In this document: piece after piece, positions 10,454 through 19,726 of the stretch | Position numbering within the stretch: the first letter of the stretch is position 1 | Layout: each line of letters begins with the position of its first letter | The notes under the pieces: generated by a model | Seen by the model: only the letters and a program-made list of their open reading frames with translations | The model's database searches: none | Told to the model about the DNA's origin: nothing | Source of the DNA: Spirogloea muscicola | Lineage: Eukaryota > Streptophyta > Zygnematophyceae > Spirogloeales > Spirogloeaceae | Direction: 5' to 3' | DNA: 26,049 nucleotides | Assembly (NCBI GenBank): GCA_009602725.1 | Contig: WELB01000082.1 | Location: forward strand, 371,038-397,086 | Position numbers and translations under genes: made by a program

Positions 10454-10558
10454 NNNNNNNNNNNNNNNNNNNNNNNNNNNNNNNNNNNNNNNNNNNNNNN
10501 NNNNNNNNNNNNNNNNNNNNNNNNNNNNNNNNNNNNNNNNNNNNNNNNNNNNNNNNNN
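10454..10558. other. assembly gap (105 N)
   Basis: A run of unknown bases sits between the poly-C run and the GC-rich 5' end of the next gene. ORFs translated through it are not meaningful. Confidence 0.99.
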
Positions 10559-10604
10559 CGGCCACCCGCCCCGCCCCGCCGGCAGCCCCGTCTCGCCGCT
10601 GCAG

Positions 10605-12848
10605 ATGAGGCCCGACGCGGCGGTGCCGCCGGGCAGCCTGCCGGCGTCGCCCTTCGACTTCGCCGACGGCGGCGGCCCCGAGACGTCCCTGCGTAAGAAG
10701 GCCAAGACCTGCGCCGGCGCCGCCAGGCTCCGCGGCGGCGGCGAGACGGCGTCGAGCCTCGCAGCGGCCAACGCTGTCGAAGGCGCCGGGGAGGTCGCCG
10801 TCGGAAGCGGCGCCGACGCGCTCGCCCTGAGGGCCTCTCACTGGCCGTGGCCTCTGCCGGTTGAGAGGCCTGGCATCTCGGAATATGTCGTGGCGGCCCC
10901 AGACGTTCCCGGTAGGCTCGCTCGTTCATATTTCCCCGCCTGCATCCCCTTCTTCCCATGCGGACGGTTATAGTACGCTATGATGTTGTTCTCGTCTCCA
11001 GCAGCATGCGACACGAGAACTCCCCAGGGTTCAAGTGCTGAAGCCAAGCACTATGAGCAAGAAGAGCATACACCGGGAAAGCTCACAGTTTTCCGCAACA
11101 GCCGCCATGCGATGGTGGTCGGAACCACGGGGCTGCACCTCATCTGCTGCTGCTTCTTCTTCTCCATGCCGGCCGTCATGCATCTATACATCGAACACGC
11201 TGCACTCAGGTGCTCAGAAGCAAGAGAGACTCCTTGACGAGGGTCATGTGCTGACCATGCGCCTTTGTCGTTTGCTCAGCAGCGACGCAGTCGTGCGCAG
11301 ACGGCATTCCCGCCAGCTGGCTCCAACTCCCCCAGATGCACTACTGGCTTCAGCAGCTGCAAACTCCAAGCCACTCGCAAAACGGTGCGAAGCTTGATCA
11401 AGTAATCTATGATTCATCAAAGCATAATAGATGTCGTCTTCGAAAGGGACTTAGACAGCTGTCTGCAAAGTCATGGTGGCAGCCGCTGCGCCGGTGATGG
11501 AGGTCCTTGAGCCTGCTGAGGTCTTTGTGGCTGCAGCTTTGCGGTAATAGTCGAGGGATTCCAGAAGGCCATGGTAACGGCAAGTCGCCATGCCCTGTAC
11601 ACCTAATGTGGAACAGCGTTCTCTATCTTTGCAGCCCAAGAGGGCGGGATGGACAATCTGGCCCTGCTTACAAGAAACCAGCGCAGCCGTAAGCAGCCTC
11701 CGATGCAGCAGGCCTCGGCAGCCACAAGCAGTGGCGGAGCCCAGGCTGGACAGCTTCAAGAAGCGCCCCATGCACAGGCGAGGAAAAGACGCCTATTGCC
11801 AGGCCCGATGACGGCGTCAGAGGCCCACGCGAACTACATGGCCGCCTACGCCAGTGCCATGTCCTGTGGTCAAAGAGGGCGCCAAGTCCAGGATCCGTGG
11901 TTGCTCGACCAGAGCCAGGGAGGCTGGGCTGCAGGGCAGCAGCTATACTTGAGCAGGTCCTCAGCAAGCCACGCTTCCGTGGCAGGGGACATGCTCTTTG
12001 CAGGGCTGTCGCAGGCGAAAGGATGGCCCAGGCAAGCTTACGACAACGAGGGTCAACAGCAGCACCAGTACCTGCACAGCCGGAACATAAGCAGAGCGCA
12101 GCAGGAGCACGCCCAGTGCACGGCCGGCCCGCTGACAGCAGCCTCCAACCAAGTCTTGCAAAGAACAGACGACTATCTGCCCACGCCGTCTCTGGCTGGT
12201 TTCACTGCTGCTGCTCGACAAGCTGTTCACCTTGCAAAGCCTTCTTCTGGAGCGGCTGCTGAGCAATCAATCGCTGGTCGCCAGTCTGCTGATGTCAGTC
12301 AGCTGCAGGCCTTGCAGGATACACGCATCCTCTCCGGCAGAGTGTGGCCGGCAGGAACAGCCTGCCACAGGTGTCAGAGCGAGAAGAGAAGTAGCACGGA
12401 TGCCGGGCAGTCCTCAAGTCTGCCCCGGCTCAGCCGTAGCCAGGGGCTCGCTCCCACTCAGGTTCAGTGGAAGGCTAGCCCGTCTAGTGCTGCCGAGGGA
12501 TGCGGTCCTATGAATTCTGAGCTGATGAGCTTGCAAGGAGGAAGCAGGTCTCTGTCGATGGACTGTAGCATATCTGCTGCAGGGCCTGGCTTGCGGACAG
12601 CATTGCCCAGGGCAGCCAAAGAAGGGCAGCAGCTCTTTGAGACGATACTGAAGTCTGACTGGGAGGCTGTGGGGGTCACCTGCAGCAGCGCTTCAGCAGC
12701 GTCGCAATCAGCCGCCAGTAGTGATATGCCTACTGCCACTGGCCCATCTTTCAAGCCCATAGCAGATGGAGCTGAACCAGTCCCGTGTGCCCCAACGTCC
12801 CCCCGGCCAGTAGCAGGTCGAGAGCCTGACACAACTCTGAAGCTCTGA
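10605..12848 (+). CDS. hypothetical Ser/Ala/Gln-rich protein
   Basis: I do not recognise this gene. The final exon, 11635-12848, holds an open frame of over 400 codons ending in TGA and starts after a clear CTTTGCAG acceptor. A GC-rich first exon runs from ATG 10605 to 10911 (donor GTAGGC, phase 1), and its phase fits the final exon directly. An optional middle exon, 11018-11209, also keeps the phase and is likewise Ser-rich. The protein is low in hydrophobic segments and rich in Ser, Ala and Gln, with basic patches (LRKKAKT near residue 30, ARKRRLLPGP early in the last exon). The block TASEAHANYMAAYASAM next to it looks most structured. The composition suggests a disordered nuclear or regulatory protein, but that is inference. 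The ATG follows a CTGCAG that could be an acceptor, so an earlier exon may lie in the N gap. Confidence 0.5.
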
Positions 12849-13557
12849 CACGCCAGGCCCTGGCTCGCATGCAGTGATGTCAACTTACGCTGTAGACATC
12901 CTTGTCACAGCATCTCAGTACATGTGCTCGCGCAAGCATGTCACAAGCAGAGCTACATAGTCATTTTACCTAGTATAGTTAGGACACTTGATTGTGCATT
13001 TGGTCAATTAGCACCACTTGCATAAGATCTAGATATACCTAGGAGCATCAGGTTGTCATCAATTGAAAGCAAAGTCTGAGAGTCGCATGGGCAATGCACA
13101 AAGCTCCCAGTGATAAATATCACTGCTACGCTCATTTGGCACTTTGGCTCAGCTGCACAGGACATTTGGCAGGTATGAGTTTCATCTCAATCCAGCTCAT
13201 TTTTCCATTCAGTAGTTTCATAATAGTACGCTACATGGAGACGCGGAGAAGGGCCTCTAGATTGAGGAACCAAGCTTCACGTATTGTACATATCATTATT
13301 GCACACAAATGGCCTGTCTGTTGGAATGGTTGTACATCACATCTTCATACTTAGACTACAAAATCAACTGCGTCTCTATGAACGTCTCCATGTGCTGTGC
13401 CGTGACTGCTGTGTATCTGCACTCAATACTCGTACTCGTTGTCTGCACTATCATTTGCGTTTCTTCATCAAAGCGAAGATGGATGTATGACAGCCAGATC
13501 AAGCAGACAGCGTAGTGGAATCTATAGGACTTGACTACAATATCAACTCAAAAAGCC
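12849..13557. other. AT-richer intergenic, nothing recognised
   Basis: Composition falls toward AT after the preceding stop. Only short ORFs are present. It probably contains the 3' untranslated region of the upstream gene and the 3' flank of the possible minus-strand gene. Confidence 0.5.
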
Positions 13558-13558
13558 T

Positions 13559-13620
13559 CGTCATCATTGTCGTCGTCGTCTTCGTCGTCGTCGTCGCCGT
13601 CGTCGTTGTTGCTGTTGTTG
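13559..13620. repeat. (TCG/TTG)n trinucleotide microsatellite
   Basis: An imperfect tract of GTC/GTT triplets. On the minus strand one frame would read an Asp-rich tail, but it is separated by stops from the candidate minus-strand gene ending at 13628, so it is treated as 3' flanking microsatellite. Confidence 0.75.
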
Positions 13621-13627
13621 CTACTTT

Positions 13628-14114
13628 CTACATCGTAGACCGCACCCAATCAAACGCTTTTCTTAAAGAGCACTGGGAACCCTGCTCCAAATGAGGCCCC
13701 ACGGACGAGCTTCGGAATTGATTGGACGTAAAGAGCGTGCTTGAAGGCCCTGGCCTGTCAAACTTTTGTAGCTTCTCCAACACATCCACAGCCTCCTCGG
13801 AGCTGAGCGAAGAGGATATGTCCCTGGCAGCGCAGACTTGACCTCTCCCTGCATTCTGGCCGGAGCAGTCGGGTCGCTGTTGACATGGTCATTGTTGCGC
13901 TAGACCAAGATGGAAACATAGGCAGCTGAAGCAGAGCTTTGTATGGCAGTCCACATTGCAGGTCAGTTGCTTGCCTTCCACCACAGCCCACTGAGGTAAC
14001 AGAGAACAGATTCTGGGAAGTAACCTCAACTGCAGCTGCAGCCGCTAATGCCGTCGCGGCACACTGCTCCTCGCCGGCCGCGCTGTTGCCGCCACATACT
14101 CCAAGCCGCCAAGC
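13628..14114 (-). CDS. possible small Cys-rich protein gene
   Basis: This is a tentative model and I do not recognise the family. On the minus strand, segments 14025-14114, 13906-13990 and 13628-13848 join in phase with AG acceptors and GT donors to a TAG stop. The middle segment encodes a Cys/His cluster (LTCNVDCHTKLCFSCLCFHL), which resembles small zinc-binding modules such as B-box-like fingers in spacing only. The last segment encodes a Ser-rich stretch with a short helical region (SSEEAVDVLEKLQKF). The introns needed are very short (34 and 57 nt) compared with other introns here, and a competing frame reads through them. No start codon is identified. Confidence 0.3.
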
Positions 14115-14159
14115 CTGCTATCACCGCCAATCCCGACAGCCGCGTCCGCTGTGGCGGCG

Positions 14160-14500
14160 TCGCCACTTTAGCAGCCCCTACTACTGGCTAGCTGTTGCCG
14201 TGATGCTCGCGCACTCGTCGAGGCGGTCCGGCATTGTTTACTCTTCATGTGCTGGCTATCACCGCCCTCGCCTTCTTGTAAACGAAGCTTTTGTTCCTTC
14301 TTCCTGGCGCTAGTGTGCGCTATGGGCGCTATGGGGTGACTCGCCAGCGGCCCGCTAGGCTCCGTCTCGCAGCGTGCAGGCGCGCCATCGCCCCGGGTGG
14401 ACCGCGTCCCACAGACTCGTCCGTGCCGTCGTTCTCTCTCCTTGCCGTCCTGCATTGGTTGGGCGCCGACCACTTCGGACTCTTGCCCATGCTCTGCCCA
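14160..14500. other. GC-rich intergenic, no gene recognised
   Basis: A moderately GC-rich stretch upstream of the possible minus-strand gene. It could be that gene's promoter or simply flanking DNA. ORFs on both strands lack motifs. Confidence 0.4.
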
Positions 14501-14502
14501 TA

Positions 14503-14550
14503 CCTTGTACCCATTCTTTCTGGGCTGGCTTTTCACAGCCTTCGCCCCTG
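14503..14550 (+). repeat. dispersed hairpin repeat R1 copy
   Basis: The head CCTTGTACCCATTCTTTCT precedes GGGCTGGCTTTTCACAGCC, followed by a TTCGCCCC tail. Confidence 0.65.
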
Positions 14551-14810
14551 TAAAAAAGCGTACTCCTGCGCTGTGAAACGGGCTGGCATTCCGACTTGCG
14601 GCAGCTATATAGTGCTTATTGAGCTCCCATTCGAGGTAGGCACTTGCATAGCTGTGCCTTTCTTGTCGGCCTTTCGGCCCTTTGGACCTTTGCAGCGAGC
14701 TACTCAGACCTGATGTTGCTCACTTGTGGGTACTGAGCTTCCCTCTGCATCGTCTATGTGTTCTGCAGTGCTTTGTAGTGTAGTCCATGTTCCGGCTCCT
14801 CTTTCTTTGG

Positions 14811-14860
14811 CTTTGGACATTGTCCATTCTGTTTTGGGCTGGCTTTGCCAGCCACTCTTC
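14811..14860 (+). repeat. dispersed hairpin repeat R1 copy
   Basis: The head GGACATTGTCCATTCTGTTT precedes GGGCTGGCTTTGCCAGCC, which is a near-perfect palindrome (GGCTGGC with GCCAGCC). Confidence 0.7.
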
Positions 14861-14882
14861 TCTATGGGCGTGCACTTCTTTT

Positions 14883-14983
14883 TGGACCTTGTCCGGATTT
14901 TTTCTGGGCTGGCCTTACAAAGCCCTTGCCCACCTGTGGAGGAGCCACTTGCCTTTGAGCTGGCCTCTCACGGCCATTGCCTT
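14883..14983 (+). repeat. two adjacent hairpin repeat R1 copies
   Basis: The first (14883-14932) has GGACCTTGTCC, then GGGCTGGCCTTACAAAGCCC and TTGCCC. The second (14955-14983) is a core-only copy with GAGCTGGCCTCTCACGGCC and ATTGCC. With 14811-14860 they form a head-to-tail cluster of three. Confidence 0.65.
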
Positions 14984-15030
14984 AATTCTGGACTCCGCGC
15001 GTGGTCGTTACCAAGCTAGGCACACTCGCC

Positions 15031-15168
15031 GTGGGTGGTCCAGCCTTGGAAGCGTCAGTAGGTACAACGTCCAGGAGAAGGCGTGGCCCACTGCTCCAGG
15101 GGGTGGCAACCACGTCCAGACGCCACATGAATCACTTGCCGCGCTTGTCGGAGACTGGCATGATGCCC
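15031..15168 (+). repeat. dispersed repeat R2, copy 2
   Basis: Aligns with 7419-7562 in the same orientation, with substitutions and small indels. It runs from GTGGGTGGTCCAGCCTTG to GACTGGCATGATGCC. It is diverged enough to be an old copy. Confidence 0.75.
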
Positions 15169-15199
15169 AACACCTCCATTACAGGATGATACCCCACCT

Positions 15200-15880
15200 C
15201 GAGCACAATGCCAATGTAGAATCTCTGAGTAGGTTGTGGGAGGCAATGCGCTCACCAACCTCAACACACCTCAGCATGTGCGCATCCAGAGCAATCTATC
15301 CATCAGCTATGGGGCCACACTCGCACTGGCGGGTGCCAGCCAAGCAAAAGGGGGGAAGGCCGAGATGATGACGCAGTGCTGAGCGAAACAGATCTTTCAG
15401 GAGCAGGAGGACCTCGTACATTGCAAGAGTGATCAACCACAGGGACGCCCTCGGAGGGCTCATAAAAAACAATCCGGGTAAGACCAGGTCCATCGTCCCT
15501 GAGCGTTTCTCTTAGCTCAGAGACGGCCTGCTCATCTGCTGCGTGCGTGTAGTGGGACTGTGCTTTTAGGTCGCAACAGCCTGCACATGCTAAAGGCTGC
15601 ATGGCCCTCCGCAAGAGAATGAGGAGCGTAGGACGTCACGTTGTGTGATGGTGACGGAAAGCTGGAAGGGCGGTGTCCCCTTTGCCAGTCCCGCTATGGC
15701 GGGAGTGGCAATGGACTGGCTATACTGCCTTATCCTTCAGGATAAAGCGGTCGGACATGGTGGAGGCCACTTGGGGCCAGCACCCCAGGTGTAGCTGCTC
15801 GGGACAGGCGAGCCAAAGGCGGCAGCTAGGAGCACGGCCAGCTCGCAGATGCAATGCACAGGCCAAGGACAGCTGAGGGG
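15200..15880. other. intergenic with one coding-like fragment
   Basis: No gene can be built here. A minus-strand open frame at 15303-15614 contains a protein-like stretch (SELRETLRDDGPGLTRIVFY), but it has no splice or family support. It may be a relic or chance. Confidence 0.35.
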
Positions 15881-15882
15881 GC

Positions 15883-15928
15883 AAGGGCTGTGTAAAACCA
15901 GCCCGAAAAGAGTGGACAAGGTCGAAAG
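15883..15928 (-). repeat. dispersed hairpin repeat R1 copy (minus)
   Basis: On the minus strand CGACCTTGTCCACTCTTTTC precedes a CGGGCTGGTTTTACACAGCC core and a CTTGCCC tail. All three parts of the R1 unit are present. Confidence 0.7.
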
Positions 15929-16175
15929 GGGGGGGCGGAAAGCGCTTTAAGGCAGCTCTGCAAGTACCACGATACCACGAAGGGCTGGGAAATGCCAACC
16001 CACAATAGAAGGAAGAAAGAGAGAAAAGGCGAGCGGGTGCACATGATCATGAAAGGGAGGCCAATTGAGCCTTGCAAAAGTCCTGGTAACGGGCAATGAG
16101 CTAAAGGGGACACAAGTATCCACGAGTGAGCACATAAATATCTGACGAAGAAGAAGCTCGCCCAGTTCAAGATAG

Positions 16176-16228
16176 TGGCTGAGAAAGGCGAGGCCAAAAA
16201 GAATGGACAAGGTCAAAGAGCCGAAAGG
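16176..16228 (-). repeat. dispersed hairpin repeat R1 copy (minus)
   Basis: On the minus strand GACCTTGTCCATTCTTTTTG precedes a GCCTCGCCTTTCTCAGCC core. The head is well kept and the core diverged. Confidence 0.65.
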
Positions 16229-16515
16229 CGCCTAAACTACACAGCTATGCACAAGACTACCGCGGAGGGGAGCTTAGTCACCCGGGATAGCAGGAGCAAG
16301 TCGGAGTAGCTTGCAGCTGGAAAGGTGGCACCCCGACAAGGAACGGAAGCAGCAGCCATAGCCTGCAAGAGCAATAGATTGAGCAAGGTCCGAAGGAGCG
16401 GGAGGAAACATGGGGACCTCAGCAGCCGCCTTTGAAAGATGCAGCCGCTCTTTTGCCATCAGCAGTCGCATTTGTCATTTTGAATCTCCTGTGTGCCGCC
16501 TCGCTCCTCGTCTCC

Positions 16516-16548
16516 CGCCGCGCCGCCGCCGCCGCCGCCGCCGCCGCC
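16516..16548 (+). repeat. (CCG)n repeat upstream of PSF3
   Basis: About 11 CCG/GCC units lie about 110 nt before the PSF3 start codon, probably in its promoter or 5'UTR. A plus-strand ORF over it has no family support. Confidence 0.7.
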
Positions 16549-16657
16549 TGAGTCATCCGCGTGGCGCACGCCGGGCGGCGGGCGGCGGTGCCCGCGACGC
16601 ACTGCCTGGCGTGCTTCTCGCTGCGAGCCGCAAGCCGCTGTTGGCTCGGCTGCAGCG

Positions 16658-18116
16658 ATGGCCGACTCATACTATGACCTGGACGCCGTTCTGGTGGACG
16701 ACGAGGTCCGACTCCTAACTTTGCCGCTGTCCCTGTCTCTGTGACCGCTTCGGTGCCGTTCCCTTGTTCCTCTGCCTTCTCTCTGTCCCCTCTCTGCCCT
16801 TCTCCCCTGTCCTCTCCACTGCAAGCTTTTGCTGCTTGCGTGTCAATCCTCTGCAGTCGTTTCTTGTCCATCTCAGTGGGCCTTCTTCAGTCATAGGTGT
16901 TGCCTCCTTGGCCACGGCATGCTCCTGCCTAAGCAGCCAGGAGGCCAGATGCAATCTTCCCAGTGGGGTTCCTTTGTGGCCATGTCTGGCTCAGATGCTG
17001 ACGGCAATGTCGCCCACTGTGCAGCAAATCCCCGTCCTTTTCAGGGTCGGAGCTACTGGCATTGGCCGAGCTCTAGACCCGAGCTGCGATGATGACGACG
17101 TGAGTCGAATACACAACTCCAACCAAACCATTCACAGTCTTGAGAAAAGCTCCTTCTGACGGCCTCACTGGCGACTGCTGGATGTCCAGCTCAAGAAGGG
17201 CGCGCAGGTCGACCTTCCCCTCTGGATGGTGCAACCTCTTGCAGGCCGGAACATGATCGATGTTCGCCTGCCACGTTGCTACAGAGATGGGTGAGCTGAT
17301 AACGGTATCAAGCATCACTCAGCAGCTCAGTCACACCTGCTCTCCTTACTTGCTCGTCGGGGATATAAGGCAACCACTACATGTGTAATACGTAGTGAAG
17401 TATCTGGATTATAGCATGTGTGTGATGGACAAGCGACGTGGTGTACTGAGCTGCGTCAAATGCTGATGCCATCAGGTTGCGGAAAGAGATGCAAGCTGAT
17501 CCAGGGTGCGTGAGACTCAGGGAATGCTGTCAGTTCTTCTACAACCTTGGCTGCAAGCTCGTTCCATTGTAAGCAGGTGCTGTGTGACAGAAGGCAATTT
17601 TCATTTCATGTTGCAGGAAAATCTGCATCCTCATGTGAACACTTATTGAGGCTAGAATTACTACCCAAATCAACAAGGAGCAATTAATCTTAATACAGTC
17701 ACGAATGCTTCCCTTTCACTCTCTTGTGCCAGAGTCAAGGACAGGACTTTGGGAGCATTTGTGCAGAGTGCATATCAAGGGCGTTACAAAGACATTCTTG
17801 TACATGCGCATTCTGCTCCAGACAAAGACATCTCTGAGATGAGAAGACGATTGACAAATGAAGAATTCTCCTGTAAGTGAGAAAATTGCAAGACAGGAAC
17901 CTGCTCCTGCTATGGAATGTGACAGGTACATGCATTTGCATCTACTGTGCTCGCCAATCAGCCCGTTCACCAGCATCCTGTTGGAGTGCAGTGATGGAGT
18001 CAGGCCAAAAGTCAATGCAGCACTACAAAAAATGGCGGCTTGGGGAGGATGGTCTTGCCGAGATTGCTCCAATTCTTGGCAAGAGGCGGAGGAGGCCATT
18101 ACTGAAGCCCTTGTAA
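16658..18116 (+). CDS. PSF3: GINS complex subunit PSF3
   Basis: PSF3 is one of four subunits of the GINS complex. With CDC45 and MCM2-7, GINS forms the replicative helicase in the nucleus (family knowledge). Proposed exons are 16658-16705, 17025-17099, 17190-17290, 17476-17568, 17733-17872 and 17992-18116. They total 582 nt, 193 residues and a TAA stop, close to the plant family length of about 190. All introns are GT-AG and the phases fit. The N-terminus MADSYYDLDAVLVDDE matches the usual YY-(N/D)-(I/L)-D start. The third exon carries the PSF3 hallmark VDLPLWM, the fourth CQFFYNLGCKLVP, the fifth RTLGAFVQSAYQGRYKDIL and the last QKSMQHYKKWRLG. The tail adds a basic KRRRRP stretch. The start codon follows a GC-rich leader. 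A second, unrecognised gene may begin shortly downstream on the same strand. Confidence 0.94.
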
Positions 18117-18331
18117 GCCAAGAGGTATGACTGCACGTCTACAAGGAGATGGAGACGCATCATGTGAGTGTCTCTGCACAGAGGTGACCAGTATATGCTC
18201 CACTTTCTTGGCTTCCACAAAGACTTGTCCGTTGCAGTATCTGCAGCAAGCATGTGTTCCCAGTCTGCATGCTCTTGCGTGCCTGCTACAGTCATTGTGT
18301 GCACTTACACTAGTCTTTGTAAGTGCATCAG

Positions 18332-19627
18332 ATCCTCAGTCCCTGCGCCCAAGCCCAAATTAATGGCCTTACTGGTTCTAGAAACCCTGCAGCAGCAAGG
18401 CACTATTCAAGGCATCGGTCTTCCTTGTTATTGCAAACCTTACTGTGCTTCCAGATTGCATGTAGGTCAATGTACTTGTATGCATGAGGATAGCAGAATC
18501 CTCCCAGGGGATTGTCCAAGTCAAAAGAGATGCAAAAAAGAAATGTGGGCTTCCACATAATCTTCCGCATGTCAAGCAAGTAAGTACCAGTATCCAAACA
18601 GCCAGCACATCTACTGTTGCAACAATCAACAATCATTTTCAGTAATCTGGGCTAAAGCTTACATGGCATTTCCGATTTTGTGCGGGCTGGAAGATAGACA
18701 GTACCAAATAGTGATTGTGTTCCTACGGGCAAGGACTTGATGTTGTAGACACATGCACCATTCTGCTGCCGAATCAAGTCCACCATCAATCACAGTGCCC
18801 ACCACCTCCCTCGTATCACCCCTCCTCCATGCGCTGACACTACCCTGCCCATATCATCTTCTTGTGCCTCAGAAGCCGACCTTTGGCCACCCGGGCATGT
18901 ACAGGCAGCCCATGTAAGGGCATTGTGCCAGACTTTGAAAAGTGGCAGATAGGTGAGTACATAAATTGTGAGATGGGAGGTGACAGTATCGGTCTCACTG
19001 GCTGACAAGTAAAGATATAGTTGGCATCCTGAAGATGGCATTCCCAATGTATTAGGTCTTATACACATCAACGGCATCATGTAAAATGTTGCACGCATCA
19101 TGAAGCTGTTGGGTTGTACTCTCAGCCCTGGCACTTAGAAAATATCATTGATGGAACTTTTGTTGTGCTTGGCTCTTGCCATTTGCATTTAAAGCATATA
19201 ATTGTCGGCAGATGGCTGGAGGATTTCAGAAGATACATGAAGTCAGGAGGGGCTTGGCAGACTCAATCTCAGGAGAAGCCAACCACAGGTAAGTAGGCTT
19301 GCAAACGCCAATGCGCTCAACAGCCCTTGTCAGTGGAGTGTCTCGACAGGTTCGGTGGCCAAGCTTATGCACCTAAATACAGAGATGGAAAACTGTACAG
19401 GCAAGATAATTGGCAAAGCCTGCACGACAATGCTGGTCCACTTCTCCAAAATTATATTCAAATCAAGGTAATCAACCTGGCATGTTCGTGCACAGGTCTG
19501 CTGCACCTTGGCAGGGGTCCTAAAAGCCGGTGCCAGGCTTGGCAATAATGGCAGCATTGCGATAATGGCAACATTCGAGAATGGGGCCAAGGATGCAAGG
19601 CGCCAGTGCATCTTGGCAGAAATGTGA
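18332..19627 (+). CDS. hypothetical protein, multi-exon, family not recognised
   Basis: Exon candidates with good splice sites are 18332-18417, 18497-18579 (donor GTAAGT), 19212-19288 (donor GTAAGT), 19327/19334-19467 and 19496-19627, ending in TGA. Phases agree if exon 19212-19288 is read from its first base (MAGGFQKIHEVRRG) and joined to an acceptor just before 19354, giving FGGQAYAPKYRDGKLYRQDN. An alternative reading extends exon 3 back to 19126 (PWHLENIIDGTFVVLG), uses frame GRWLEDFRRYMKSGGAWQ and enters the next exon at 19334. Both readings share the last segments DNWQSLHDNAGPLLQNYIQIK-type and GNNGSIAIMATFENGAKD. A likely early methionine is at 18363 (MALLVLETLQQQGTIQGI). I cannot name a family. 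The gene converges on PsbP, with 99 nt between stop codons, and its 5' end lies within about 250 nt of the PSF3 stop. Confidence 0.45.
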
Positions 19628-19726
19628 AGTGGAGAGAGTCAATTGGTGTGCACAATATTACAAGTGTCTCCAGTCACCTGCGCAAGCAGTCAAAGGACAC
19701 TAGGGGTCCTCCAGCAGCAAGGATCA

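Noticed and set aside
9750-10973. ORFs of 220 to 363 codons on both strands crossing the N gap
   Set aside because: They read through unknown bases and the poly-C homopolymer, so their length is an artefact.
13559-13620. Asp-rich C-terminal tail on the minus strand
   Set aside because: The Asp-run frame has an upstream stop and no acceptor that would join it to the candidate gene; it is better explained as a GTC/GTT microsatellite.
14503-16228. CRISPR-like array of short repeats
   Set aside because: R1 copies are in both orientations, irregularly spaced and diverged, in a eukaryotic genome; there are no unique regular spacers and no cas genes.
17640-17700. Extra PSF3 exon beginning after TTGCAG near 17617
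   Set aside because: The reading hits a TGA within seven codons, whereas joining exon 17476-17568 directly to 17733 gives the conserved family sequence in phase.
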